From assembly GCA_025450555.1 (NCBI GenBank), contig JANWHF010000043.1, positions 1 to 30,487 of the forward strand: a stretch of DNA of 30,487 bases, read 5' to 3'. This stretch comes from Tepidisphaeraceae bacterium (GTDB lineage: Bacteria > Planctomycetota > Phycisphaerae > Tepidisphaerales > Tepidisphaeraceae). Both the position numbers and the translations under genes were made by a program. Shown piece by piece: positions 13,916 to 28,900 of this stretch. Under the pieces are notes generated by a model. That model did not search any database. It saw only the letters and a program-made list of their open reading frames with translations, and was not told the origin of the DNA. Within the stretch, counting starts at the first letter, position 1. Each line of letters begins with the position of its first letter.

Positions 13916-16900
13916 AGCACCGACCAGACGCTCACGTCAGGTCTGGTGACATCGACTGGCAGTTCTACCGATACCGGCCTCGTTGCGCCGGCGACCCAGC
14001 CTTCCACGCGCACTGGAATTCGGGCCGATTCAAGTTCGCTCCAGTCGGCGAGCATTTCATCCGCCGCGCAGCAGATCCTGCTGCAGGGGCTCAATGAGCT
14101 CAATACGCTGGGGCCTACACTGGTGGGTGGCGCGGCCTGGTCGGCGATCCTTCCGCTGGCTGGCCAGTCCATTAGCTCACAGGTGGATGTCGCCGGTCTG
14201 GTTTCGACTCTGTTGCAGCCGACGATCAATGCGCTGGGCGGCACACAATCGCTGACGACCGACAATCTCGTCAGCCTGCTCCAGCAGGCGGCCATCAATG
14301 CAGGCACCGGCGTCTCGTCGTCCGTTGGCACCGTGACCGGCGGCTTCGATTCCACCAACAACCAGCTTCTGTTCAGCGCGCCGGTGACCGCGACGCACAC
14401 GTCCACAATCAGGCTCGATGCCGGGCAGGTCGCCTCGGCGATGGGCATCACCTTCGGCGCGGATGCCACGGTGACGCTCAACATTTCGATCACGTTGAAC
14501 CTGACCTTCGGAGCGAACCTCAACAGCGCGGTTCCCAGCAATCAGCAGTTCTTCGTCCGTTTGAATAACCTGACCGGCAGCGCGTCGATCAGCGCTTCGA
14601 ATCTCTCGAGCAGCATCAATGTCGGATTCCTCAAGGCGTCCATTGTCAATGGATCTGCCAATTTGAATGGCCAGATCCAGGTGAGCCTGAACGGCGCCGA
14701 TTCATCGGGCGACGTCACGTATGCGCAGCTTGTCGGGACGCCAGCGACTCAGCTATTTGCGGTGCAAACGCAAGGTAGCGCAACAGCCAATCTTCCGGTG
14801 ACCGCAAGCCTGGCGGGACTCTCCATCTCCGGCGCGCCGACCCTCACGCTGCAAAGCAGCGATCCGTTCAGTGGAAGGTCACTTGCTGTTTCCACCAATA
14901 CGGATTTCGCTGCGCTCAACCCGTTCGAAAATGCTTCACCTGCCTCCGTCTTCTCGATGCTGCAAACGCTGGTGTCCGATTTGAACCAGATCGGCAAGGG
15001 CGCCGATCAAGGCTCGGCTTCCGCGCTGCTGAGCACGAAGATCCCGTTCTCGGGCGGCAAGACCATTCGCGATCTGCTGACGCTCGGGCAGGCATTCCAG
15101 GACAAAGTCATCGCGCCGCTCAGCACCGCGACCAATACGCCGAACTTCACCGATGCGCAGAGCCTGCTGAACGCGCTGACCCAGGCGCTGGGGAGCGGAA
15201 CCTCCGCCACCTATGACCCGACCATGCATCGCCTGACGTTCCAGGTCAATGTCTCCGACAGCTTTTCGTCGTTGACGGTGCCGATGACTTTTGATCTGAA
15301 CATGGGAGCCCTTGGAGGAATCAGTTCCAGCAGTACCGTCAAGATTACGCCGGGCGCTTCGCTGAACATGTCAGTCGCGATCGACCTGACGCCCAGCGTC
15401 GATGTTCTCACCGCCAGTTCCGATGCGCCAGCGAATGGACAACTGCCGGGCGATGCGCATTTCACCGTCGATCTGGGCGCGGCGACTGGTTTGAATGGCG
15501 CAGACGTTCCGATCGCGGTGACGGTGCCGGCCGATGTGACGAACCAATCGATCGACGATCTGGTTTCCGATATTAACACGGCGCTCGCGACGGCCGGTCT
15601 TGGCGGGCTGGTGACCGCTGGCCGAAATGGCAATCGAATCACGCTCGGAACGACCTACAGCAGCGTCGGCGCAAGCCTTGCGCTGAAGGTGACGGCAGGG
15701 GACCCGGCCGCGGCTGCACTCGGCTTTGTGAATGGTTCCAAGGCAACCAGTAGTGAAGCAAACAGCGATCGCCTGTCCATCCAGAACGCCTCGGCCAAAG
15801 GAACGATTGCTCTCACGACGCCTTCCAACATCAATGCGTCGGCCCACTACGGGTTCCTCGGCGTTGCCGTCAACAATGGCACCGCCAGCGCGAACGCCGA
15901 GGCGGATCTGTCGCTTACTGCCGGCGCGCTGAGGCTTACGCAGATTGCCGCCGCACTGATCAATCCGGCGACACTTGTTTCCTCGCTGAACGTGAGCGGC
16001 TCAGCCAGCGCGACGCTGCCGATTACTGTGACGCCTTCGATTGCTAACGCTTCAATTAGCGGAACGCCGACGCTGGGCATCTCACTGGCAAATATCGCGA
16101 ACCCTGCCGGGGCGATCGTCACCGCGCCGCAGCTTGGCAATCTCTCGTCGCTGGCCAACATGTCGTTTGCCAATGCGATGAGCGCGTTGAATCAGCTCAT
16201 CAGCTATCTCCAGTCGCTCGCGCCGCTGCCGGAATTTGGCGGGAAGCTCCCGCTGATCAACAAGAGCGTCGATGATTTGCTCGGCTACAGCCAAAAGTTG
16301 ATTAATGTTCTCAACCAGATCGCAAGCTCGCCTGATAACACATTGCAGGCCCTCTCGTCCGATCTAAACAGCCGCCTCCAGGCGAGCGGCGTGCACACCG
16401 CGGCGGTCGCGCTGTCGATCGACAACGACGCCATCAAGGCGGCCATCCATTACCAGCCGCTGGATTTTAGTGCCACTGAGCCTTTTTCACTTTCGCTTCA
16501 GGACCTTGCGAACCTTCTGTCCGACAGCAACCCAGCCAAGGCGGCACTCAATGGTCTGGGCGACATTGCGCAAGTCGGGGCAACCGGTACAGTGTCGGCG
16601 AGAGCTTCAGCCGACCTGGAACTGGACCTTGGCATCCGTCTCACGACCGATCCCAATGATGTGACTCACGGCCCGTTCACGCCTTTCATCTACGATTCGT
16701 CGCGTGTTTCGCTCACCGCGCAACTTGATGCGACGAACCTTAATGCCAGCGTCAATCTTGGCCCCGTCGGGCTGTTCATCGTGAACGGATCGGCACACCT
16801 GACCAAACAAACCGATCCGGCGCTGGTCGAAGCGCCCGCCGAAATCGGATTGACCCTCCCGCCGATCACCGGCCATCGCTACTACTTCGATCAAGTGGCG

Positions 16901-19900
16901 GACGTGGCGCAGCCGGTGTTGCAGGGACAGATGTCGCTCGATCTTCCGCTGTCGACGCCAACGGTTGCCAACTCGATTGGTGATCTAACCGCCTTCGCTG
17001 ATCTGAGCAACATCGCCGGCACCATCCATGTCACCGCGCCGGACCTTGCCGACGCGATGAAGAACTTCGATTTGCTGAGCAATCTGGGTGTGATTGTCGA
17101 TGGCCTGGATTCGCTGCTGGGCGTGGTATCCGATGGGCTTAATGATCTGGCTTTCGTCAAGAGCCTGCCGCTGGTGGGGGACCACCTTCAGGATGCTTTC
17201 ACATTCATCAGCGATCTGCGATCGACGCTGCGCAACACGCTTGAGCCGCTGGTGCAGAACCCCGGTGGTGATGCCATCACTGAAGCTCGGACGCTGATCG
17301 CGCAGGCCTTGGGCAATGCGCTATCCGACACCAATGGCGACGGCCAGCACACCTACCAGGATGTGCCGTTCACGACTACCGATACCGATGGTGATGGCAT
17401 CGTGGACAAGGTGGAATTCGAATTGCCGATCGATGAGATGGTCCAGACAGCGGTGCCATTCGACCTGGGCCTGCCGGCGTTGAACTTGAGCGCCTCGGGA
17501 AGTGTGATTGTCACGGCCGATTTCCATCTCGATCTGCGTTTTGGCGTCAGCGTTGCCGACGGCTTCTTCATCGATACCGCCTATCCGCAGGGCGTTCACG
17601 CAGTGAGTGCCAACGTTTCGGTGAGCCTGCCGGCCACGCTCTCGGGCGAACTCGGCTTCCTCCACGTGAACATCTCAGATCTGGGAGTTGCCGACGGCAA
17701 TCCTTCCGACTCAACGAATTTCTCAGCCGGGCTTCTGCTCGATCTGAAAACCCCTTCGTCGCTGAGCGGATCGGACATTCCATTCACGGATCTGGTGAGC
17801 GGGGTTTACGATCCATCCGATCTGGCCTCGGCGACGCTCTCGGGCAGCGCAGCGGTGAATCTGCGACTGGCGGTCGATTTTGGCGACGAGGGAACCTTCC
17901 CTCACATTCAGGCCGACCTGCATATCGACTGGGGATTTAATGGCGACCCAGAAAGCGCAGCCAATACGCCCACCGTCAGCTTCGACAACATTCGCCTGGA
18001 GCTGGGCACGTTCGTCAGCAAGCTGCTTGGTCCGGTGATGTCGAAGATTCAGGATGTGCTGAATCCGATCATGCCGGTGCTGAATTTCCTTAACAGCAAA
18101 GTACCTGTCGTTTCCGACATTGCCGGGCAAGACATCACCTGGGCCGAAGTGCTCATCGGCGACGGCTCGCTGCTTCAGGACCTCACCGGCAACGGCAACA
18201 TCGATCCAAACAGCGTCAGCGACACAGGTACCTCGGCCAATTTCAGCTTCATCAAAGATCTGATCACCGTCGATCAACTGGCCAACGAAGTTCCCACGCA
18301 AGGCTCTGGCGCCTACATCAACCTCGGAAGCTTCAGTCTGGCGGGCGATGACCTTCGCAATCCCAATTCGGACGTCTCAAAGCTGGCCAATTTTGCTCAG
18401 ACGCAAATTGGCGACGTCGGCAGCGAGCTTGCGAACCTGGCCAATGATGGTAACTCCGACGACGCCAGCGATGCGAGTTTCCTGAACAACGTCGGCAACC
18501 TGGACGGCACCAACACCGGATTCGATTTTCCGCTGTTCGATGATCCAACGCAGGCGTTTCGATTGCTTCTGGGGCAGGACGTTTCGCTGGTCACCTTCAC
18601 GCCGCCCCAGCTCAACTTCAACAAGAATTTCAGCTTTGATTTCTCACCTTTCTGGCCACTCACGTTGACTTTTGGCGGCGATCTTGCCGGCACGTCCAAT
18701 ATCGAATTTGGCTACGACACGCACGGACTTAGGCAGTTCCTCTCCGATGGCGATGCTCTGGACCTGCTCGACGGCTTCTATGCGAGTTCCACGGGAACGG
18801 AGAATGGAACCGCATTACCGGAATTATCCCTGCACATGGATATGTACGTGTCGGGCGGCTTCGATGCGGACGTGGCCAGCCTCGTAGCGAAGGGACAGCT
18901 CAACGTCGATGTGGATGCGAATCTGAATGACCCCAATCACGACGGCAAGGTTCACGCCGACGAGATGGCCTATGAGCTGAAGAACCAGTCGGACCTGGGT
19001 GACAAGATCCTGTCGATCCTTGACCTCACCGGATCGGTAGGCTGGTCCGTGGATATCTCCGCCTCGGTCGGCCCCTTGAGCAAATCATTTAACGTTGCCA
19101 GCGGAACGATTCTCAACTTCGATACCAATCAGGTGCTTAATGGCACCACGCTGCCGGACCGCTTCGAGGCCAATGACACTCAGGCGACGGCCGCCGATCT
19201 GGGCGTTGCTCCGGGGATTCACGTATCCGGCATGAGCCTTCATGCGGCTGCCGACAAGGACTTTTACAAATTCACGATCGTCCGCCCCGGCGCGATCAAC
19301 ATCACGCTCAATTATCAGAGCGGCTACGTCCCGGGGCAGATCGAATACGATGTCCTTGATTCTAAAGGCAATGTCGTCGCCACGGGGCGCGGGTCGGGCG
19401 ACAATGTTGTCACGACGGTCAACGAACAGCCGGGCACCTATTACCTGAAGGTCTTCGGCGCGGGACAGAGCGTGGCGGGCGCTTACAGCCTGGCGTTTGA
19501 TCCAGCGCCGACCAGCAACCAGCACGTTTACTACGTCAACGACGGTTCGACCGCCAACTCCTATTACACGTATGCCATCGGCAACGACAGCAACTCAGGT
19601 ACTGATCCCTCGGCTCCCAAGGCGACGATCCAGGCGATTCTGAGCAGCTACACGCTTGGGCCTAACGACATCATCGTTGTTGACAGCGGAACCTATTCGA
19701 CCGTTGTCTCGATGGCTGCCGCCCAGGCGGGCGTGGCGATTTACGGCTCGCCGCAGAACCAGACTATTCTGCAGGGCACTCACATAACCCTCGCGGGTGG
19801 TGGGACACTGCTTTATGGATTTGCGATCAACAACACCTCTGTGACCTTCACCGATGCAGGTGGCTCAACCGGAGGCATCGTTGAAAATGACAGTTTCACG

Positions 19901-22900
19901 GGTAGCTCGCAATTGGCGGTGACCGGAAGTGCGGACATTGAATCCAATACTTTCAACACCTCGGTCGCGCCGGCCATTGATGTTAATGCCGGCAGTAACG
20001 AGATCGTCAAAATCATCGGAAATACCATCAGCGGAGCCTCGACTGGGATCATCGTCGATGGAACCGGCGCAGCCGACATCTTCAAAAACACGATTAACAG
20101 CGCTTCCTTTTATGGAATTGAGGTCACCACCGGAATCGCAGCGTTCATCGATGGCAATACCATTTCGCTTTCCAACGGCGTAGCCGGGATCCGCGCTGCA
20201 GGCCATAACACCACCATTCAAAACAATACTGTGACTGGATCGGGAACATATGCGATCGACATTTTCGCCGGCGATGGCGATCAGGTTCTCAACAACATTC
20301 TCAATGGCCCGTCCACCGGCATCTTCAGCGGAAGCACCGGCCCGATTACCGTCAACGATAACCAGATCAGCAATACTTCAACGGCAGGCATCAATCTGGC
20401 CAGCACCGTGTCGGCCGACGTGAAATCGAACACGGTCAACCCGGGCAACGGCGTAGCGATCGAGATCGGCGGAGGCACGGCTCACACGGTTTCACAGAAC
20501 AATATTGGCGGCCGCGGAACCATCGCCATCTGGCTGCAAGGCTCCGCGTCAGGCAACCTCGATTACAACGTTATCGCTTCGGGCTACGCGACCGACATCG
20601 AAATCGACGGCTCAGGCTCGAGTGACGTCAGCTACAACCAGTTGTCCGGCGCGACCACCTACGGAATTTATTTCACCGGCGCTGGCAGCCATTCCGTGAG
20701 CCGAAACACCGGCAGCACCTCGAATGCAACGGCGGTGATTCGTGCCGATGGCGGCGTCAATGCGATCGAAGACAATACCTTCACGGGCAATGCACAGTGG
20801 GGCGTCAATCTGGATCAAACCGCCTACGGCCAGGTGGACGCCAACTCCTTCGGCACACTTTCCAACACCGGCATTGAGGTCGACGGGAGCGGCCTGGTCT
20901 CCATCACGGGCAACACCTTCACCGGCCCATCGGTGTATGGCATCTACGTTCCCAACAGCACCGGGGCCACGCTGCAAAACAATACATTTTCGACCAGCAG
21001 CTCGACCGCCCAGGGAATTCGGCTGAGCGCGGACACCAGCGGATCCGTTTCGGGCAACACGCTTACCGGATCTTCTGCCATCGGAATTCATCTCGATGGC
21101 AATTCGACCAGCCCAATCACCGCCAACAGCGTCAGCGGAGCCATTATCTCGATCGAGCAGGATGGGCCATCGGCGGACATCGAAAACAACGTCGTTAGCG
21201 GCTCGTCAAATGATGGCATCGATGTCTCCGCCGCGACTTCGGCGACAATTCTGAACAATCAGATCACCGTCAATACCGGTACCGGCATTGAGTATGACGG
21301 AGCAGGATCAGCCGATATTGAGTCGAACAAGATTCACAACACGCGCGTGGCTGGCATCAACATAAAGAATGGAACCACCGTCACCCTCCTTTCCAACCAG
21401 GTCACGAACAGCTCGCCCGTAGGCATTTCAGCAACCGCTAACGGTTCGATGGACGTGGAAGGAAACACCGTCTCCGGCTCGACAACCTTCGGAATCATCC
21501 TGAATACGACCGGCGCAGTGACACTGAAGACGAACCAGGTCCAGTCCATGAATGGTGGACAAGGCATTCAAGTGACGGCGGGCTCCGTTACGACGCTCTA
21601 TCAAAACAGCGTGAGCGGCGGTGGCGCCGATGCGATCAAAGTCACAGCTTCGTCAGTTGGCGCGGTTACTGGAAACACGGTTACTGTCGGTAACGGACAA
21701 TCCTTCTCGCGCGGAATCGAGCTGGCGACGACTACGGCCGGAGCGATTACAGGAAACAGCACGACAGGGGCCATACTCGCAATTGAGTTCGATGGGACCG
21801 GCAGCATCGACGCCGAGAACAATACGCTAAATGGGAGCAGCAATATCGGCATCTATGCCCCGTCGGCGAGCGGAGCAACAGTGCTCGCCAATACCATCCA
21901 TACCAATGGCGGCAATGGTGTCTGGGTTGGCGGCACAGCTTCAAGCAATTCGATGGACGTCGAGGGCAATAACGTTTCCGGCTCGACGACCTTCGGAATT
22001 GTATTGGATACGACCGGCGCGGTGACGCTGAAATCCAACCAAGTGCAGCAAGTGCCGTCGGTCAATGGCAGCACGGGCATTCAGGCGACGGCTGGCTCAG
22101 TCACGACTCTTTATCAAAACACGGTCACTGGCGGTGGCAGAGACGCGATTAACGTAACAGCATCCTCGGTTGGACCGGTTTCCGGAAACATCGTTACCGC
22201 GGACACACAGAAAACTTTTTCCCGCGGCATAGCGCTGGTAACCACGACTTCCGGCGCAATCACCGGAAATAGCACGACCGGCGCGATCATCGGAATTGAG
22301 TTTGACGGGACCGGCAGCATCGATGCGGAGAATAATAACCTGGCCGGCAGCAGCACTTATGGTCTTTACGCCCCCTCGGCTGTCGGAGCTACGGTACTCA
22401 GCAACACCATCAATACCAATGGCGGCGCTGGCGTGTGGATTGGCGGAGCCGCGTCGAATGCTCCCATGGATGTGGAGAGCAACACCGTTTCCGGCTCGAC
22501 GCCTTTTGGAATCGTCCTCAATACAACCGATGCCGTAACACTCAAGTCGAATCAGGTCCAATCGATGAATGGCGGCCAGGGGATTCAGGTGACGGCGGGA
22601 TCCGTTACAATGCTTTACCAGAATAGCGTGAGCGGTGGCGGAAATGATGCGATCAAAGTCACTGCCTCGTCCGTTGGGCCGGTCACTGGAAACACAGTTG
22701 CCGCGGGAACGTCTCGGTCCTTCTCGCGCGGCATCGCTTTGGTAACCACCACATCCGGGCCGATCACCGGAAACAACGTCGCCGGCGCCGGCACCTCGGT
22801 TGAATTTGATGGATCTGGAAGCATCGACGCGGAAAACAACACTTTGGCCAAGAGCATTATTTACGGTCTCTATGCTCCTTCGGCCGTCGGCGCAACGGTG

Positions 22901-25900
22901 CTCAACAACACGATTAACACCAGCAACGGTAGCGGTGTGTGGATTGGCGGAGCCGGCGCGGCAGATATCGAGAATAACCCAGCCATCACCGGCACAACCG
23001 TCTACGGCATCTACCTGCCGAACGTCACCGGCGCGACGATCAAGAACAACGGCATTCAGATGTCGGCGGGGGCCGGACTCCAGATTCAATCCGGCTCCAG
23101 CGAAACGATCGACAGCAATACGATCAACGGGTCCGGCTCCTATGGCATTTATCTGACGGCTCCCGCATCTGGCGCGATCACGCACAACACGGTTGGCGTC
23201 TCGAATTCGACCAACATCCGCTACGACTCGTCGACGGTTGCGGCCAATGTCGCGAATAACACGCTCTCGGGCAGCACCAGCTACGGAATTTATCTGCCCA
23301 GCATCGGCGGTGCGGTCCTCAATAACACCATCGGTGCCATCCAGGGGATTGGAATTGAAGCTGATGGCACGACGCCGGTCGATATCGAAGGAAACTCCGG
23401 CAGCGGGTTCAATCAATACGCCATTCGAGTCACGCACGCCACGCTGAGCACCATCAACAACAATGGGCCGATGGGGCTGAATGGCGCGCAGGTCGGCATC
23501 GAAATCGATACCGGCGCGACGACCATTACCGGCAATACACTCACCGGATCAGCCAATTACGGCATCTACACCGCGCCTCCGACGACCGGGCCGATCAAGT
23601 CGAATGTGGTGAACGTGGCGGGCGCTAATGGCATCTGGTTCTCGAATTCTTCTGCCGCAGATATCGAAAACAATACGGTCAGCGGCTCGAGCAATGTCGG
23701 AATCTATGTCCCTTCCGCCGTCACAAGCACCCTGACCAGCAACAGCGTTTCCGGCACCGGCTCAAGCACCGGGATTCGAGTCGATGTCGGCACGTCTTCG
23801 ATCTCAGATAACACCGTCGCCGGCACCGGCGCATGGGGCATTTATCTGCCGACCGCAACCACCGCCAGCGTGATCGACAACGAGATTTCCGGCCAGACCA
23901 CCGGTCTTTATTCCGACCGCGGCAATGCCACGGTCTATGGCAACAAGATTCACAACAACACAACCGGGGCCGTCTCGCGTGGACAGATCGGCGGCTCCGA
24001 CTGGTCCGATCCGAACCTGATCTACAACAACACCACCGGCGTAAATCTGCCGGTGAGCACCACGCTGCAATTCAATCGCCTCTATGGGAATGGTGTCGCA
24101 GTTGCAGCCGCTCCCTACGCGAACATCAACCACAACATCATCTACCGCAACACGACCGCAAGTATTTTTGCCAGCGGCGCGAACAACATTTCGGTTGTCA
24201 ATAACACAATTTATTCGCCCGCCGGCGATTCGATCCGCTTGGTGGCCGGCAGTACCAACGCTTCGATCGAGAACAATATCCTCTGGTCGCAGGCCGGCTA
24301 TGACCTGTATGTCTCAACCGACAGCGTTGCGGGCCTGGCCAGCGACTACAACAATCTCTACACGACCGGCGGCGGCAAAGTCGCGTTTGAAGTGATTGAC
24401 TTCACCGACATCCTCGATTGGATGCTGGCTTCGGGAGACGACCTTCATTCGATCGGCACGACCCGCCCCAATCCAACGCTCGACGATCCGCACTTTGTGA
24501 ATGTCGCCGCCGACGACTATCACCTGACCAACGTCACCTCGACAAGCATCGACGCGGGTGATCCGGCCACGCCCTATGCGCTGGAGCCGGCTCCCAATGG
24601 CGGGCGGGTCAATCTCGGCGGATATGGGAATACGCCGCAGGCTGGCAACTCGCCGGCAAGCTATCTCTATCTCGACTCGCCGCGAATGTATGTGGACTGG
24701 GTTGCCTCGAGCTTCCAGTACATCACCTGGCACAGCTTCAATGTGTCGGGGAATATCGACATTGAAGTGGATAAAGAAGGTGTCGGCAAAGTCGCTGACA
24801 TCGCGGTGGTGGCGGTTTCGCAGGGGCAGTACCTCTGGTCGCCGCAGAGCAGTGGATTGCCGGCGGATGATTCGCGCTATCGAATCAAGATCACCTCCGT
24901 CGCCAATCCCGCGATCAGCACCTCATCCCGCGAAGCCTTCGCGGTGCCGAACCAGACGCACAGCTATTACGTTAACGACAGCTCGACTTCCAACGACGTC
25001 TACACCACCGCGACCGGTGATAATCGCAACACCGGAACTTCACCGGCCGATCCGAAGCCATCCATTGCCGCAGTCCTGCGACCTTACGATCTTGGCGCGC
25101 AGGACACGATTTATGTCGATACGGGCCATTACATTGAACTTCAGAACCTGATCATCAGTGGCGTTTCCGGGATCGGCGATGATGAAGGTGTTACGATTAC
25201 CGGCCCGACCGATCCGACTAAACAAGCTATCCTCGACCGCGCTTATCCCTACAACGGCGCCTACGCGATGGAGCTCGATAATGCCGACTTCACGACGGTT
25301 AAAAATCTCACGATGACCGGCGGCGAAATCGGTCTATGGATCGAAAACGGCTCGACGGTATTAACCGGTGCGAACCTCACCGTCACCGGCAATACGCACG
25401 ATGGCTTGCGAATTGAATCGGACTGCGTCAATCCAGTGCTCGATTCCATCACCGCTACGAACAACGGACGATATGGAATCTATGCCGATACGACGATGCC
25501 GAGTCTCGAGCACTCGACCATCGCGAACAATGCCGATACAGGTTTATATCTGGTCAATCCCGGTGCAATTGAAGTGGGTGGGAACGCAATCTATAGCAAT
25601 GGGACCGGCATCAACATATTCGAAAATGACTCCGTTGCCCCGATCATTGGTGATACGAACCTCTCGGACGGCGTAGCATTCGGCAACCAGATCTATGACA
25701 ACGCGGCCGACGGAATCGATGCAAACGGCCCAGTCCGGATTTCCGGGAACTCTGTTTTCGGTCAGACCGGTGGCGGGCGGTGGGGCATTAACCTCAGCGG
25801 CGGCACCGCTTCAAACAACGACGTCTATTCCAATACGAACGGCATCCTCAGCTACGGTGGCACCGTCACCGCCAACCGCGTCTACGCCAACTCAGGGACC

Positions 25901-28900
25901 GGAATCTACCTTTACTACGGCTCCAACACCACGCTCAATGACGTCTATTCCAACTCCGTTGGCATCTACGTCACGTCGAACAGTACCATCGCAAACAACA
26001 TCGTCTATTCCAACTCCGGCTTCGGAATTCAGCTCAACAACGCAGGCGGAGCCCACCTGGCCAACAACACGGTTTATCAGCCAGCCGGCGATGCGGTGCA
26101 TGTCACGTCATCGAGCAATGTGGATGTTCGCAACAATATCCTCTGGGCCATGGCGGGAGCCGATCTATACATCGCATCGGACAGCCAGGTCGGCTTCACC
26201 AGCGATTACAACGATCTGGTAACGAGCGGATCGGCTATCGTTGGAAACTGGCAGGGACTGGCGCAGGCGACGATCGCCACGTGGCGAAACGCCAGCTTTA
26301 CCGATGCCGACAGCCTTTCGCAGGACCCGCTGTTTGTTTCGCCAAAGGGTGCTGATGGGCAGCTTGGATATGTTTCATCGGCCTCCGATGGGCGCGATGA
26401 TGATTTCCATCTTCAAAGCACCAACGGCGCGCCAACGGGATCCGGATTTGCTCCGGTGATCGGATCCAACGGCCTGCCGACGCTCATTGCCCCAGGATCT
26501 ACGACTTCCGCTGCCGATTCACCGGCAATCGATCGTGGCGATCCCAATTCAGCGTTCAATCTCGAACCTGCGCCAAACGGCGGATATATCGACCTGGGCG
26601 CTTATGGCGACACCCCTCAGGCTTCGCACAGCGCTGCCACCTACGTGCAGGTCATCTCGCCCGATGGCGGAGAAGTTTGGCCGCAGGGTCAGACCTTCAC
26701 CATCCAGTGGCGCACGGAGACGACCAATCCGCAAACGGGTGGCTCAGGCAGCGACACCTACAGCATCGATTTGATGAAGGTCGGCAGCACGACGCCGGTG
26801 CTCAATATTGCCACGGGGGTTTCGAACTCCGGGCAGTTCAATTGGACCGTGCCGCCTTCATTGAACCCCGAAAGCGATTACGAAATTCGCGTTACGCGAA
26901 ATAGCACTCAAGTTGGCATATCGGATCAACCCTTCACCATCGCTGCGCCGATCCATCTGTATTACGTCAATGACTCGAGCGTGAACCCCGGCGATTACAC
27001 CACCGCGCCCGGCAACGACGCCAATGATGGCCTGAGCCCTGCAACCCCGAAGGCTTCTATTCGCGCCGTGCTCGCGGCCTATCACCTGACCAGCAATGAT
27101 GTGATCATGGTCGATGCCGGCAGCTATGTGCTGGACAGCAATATCGTCGTCACTTCCGATGATGCGGGTGTCACCATCCGCGGTTATATCAGCTCCGCCA
27201 ATCCGAGTGAATCGACCCTGATCCAGCGCAACAACACCGCCAGCGGCTCCTATGGATTTGAGTTGCAAGGCGCCAGCGGTATCACCCTCGATCACCTCGA
27301 CATCAGCGGCGGGCAATATGGAGTTTTCGCTTCAAATAGCTCAAACTCCAATAATGTCACAATCAGTAACGACACGATCCATGGCAACTCGTCGCTGAAC
27401 GTCTACCTGCCGTCCAGCAATGATTACCCGATCCTGAACAACAACAATTTCAGCAATGTCGGCATTGAGCTGGATGGAAACAATGCCATCTTCACCAATA
27501 ACACCCTTCATGATTCGAATAATGGCGCATGGATCTTCAGTAATGGCGCGGCCGTAACTGGGAACACCGCCTACAACATTTCCACCGGCAGTGGCGCTCT
27601 TGGAGTTCAGAGCTATACAACCGCCGACATTGAAAACAACGTCCTCTACAACGACTACGTCGCCCTCTTTACGTATTCCCTGACCGGCCAGCCAGTAACG
27701 GTCGCGAATAACCAGATATTTAATAACGCCTATGGGATGACCCTGAACGGCAATACCATTGCCTTCAATAACCAGGTCTACGGCAACACAACAGTTGGCA
27801 TCAACGGCGGTGCGGACGTTCGCGGCAACTACGTTTACTTCAACGCGACAGGCGTCGCCACCAGCGGACTGGCTGAGAACAACTACGTCTACGACAACAG
27901 CGTTGGTATTGCTTCCCAATACAACGGCCCAGTTTCAGGAAACCATATCTACGACAACGTCACCGGCATTACAGCTGGGAATGGAGCGATCACCAACAAC
28001 CTGATCTACAATAATGGGACGGCTGTATACTTATCCGGCTCTTCAGGCGGCACCTTCGATAACAACACCATAATTCAATCGAGCGGCCAGGATGCGGTGG
28101 TTCTTGTCAGCCATCCAGGCTATAGCGCACGCAATAATATTTTTGATATTACGACGCCGGGTGCCCATGCTTACAACATCTCAGTCGATTCAGAAAACGG
28201 CTTCGACAGCGACTACAACGATTTTGACTTAGCCGGCGGCGCCGCCATCGGCATCATCGGCTCGACCAGTTACACATCACTGGCCTCCTGGAACTTCCAG
28301 CTCAATCTCGATCGCCACAGTTTGACGACCGATGCGCAGTTCGTTTCCAATCCGGCGGGTGCGGATGGAATCTTGGGCGCCGTCGGCGGACTTAACGGCG
28401 CTTATTATTCCAGCACCGATCTCTCTGGCACGCCAATCTTCACGCGCGTCGATTCCAGCTTGAATTTCAACAACAGCAACTCGCCCGGCGGAGGCATCTC
28501 AGGAAATGCATGGTCGGCGCGCTGGACCGGCGACATCAACGTTCCCACGACGGGCACCTACACCTTTTACGCGCAAGCTGACGACGGCCTGCAGATTTTC
28601 CTGGATGGCTCCGCGACGCCACTAATCAGCCAGTGGAACTACAACGGCAACGCAACCGATACCGCCTCAATTGCACTGACTGCAGGGCTGCACTCAATTG
28701 AAATTGATTACCATCAGCTTGGCGGCGGGGCGGATTTGGCACTCTGGTGGGCCGGGCCCGGCTTCGCGAAGACCGCTTTGACCGGCAACGTGCTATCCAA
28801 TGAGCACGGTGTTGCGCCAGGTAACTATGGCTTGGACGACAGCTTCGCAGTCGTACCCGGCAGCCCAACGATCGACGCTGGCGATCCCAGCTTTGCGTAT

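Noticed and set aside
22097..23437. Minus-strand open frame of 446 codons opposite the beta-helix
   Set aside because: It is the mirror of the repeated plus-strand codon pattern; its Arg/Asp/Val-rich sequence has no domain and no ribosome site, and the plus strand is plainly coding.
19700..24530. CRISPR array or satellite DNA in the repetitive stretch
   Set aside because: The repeats lie in one open frame, keep the reading frame, have no constant short repeat with unique spacers, and encode beta-helix rungs.
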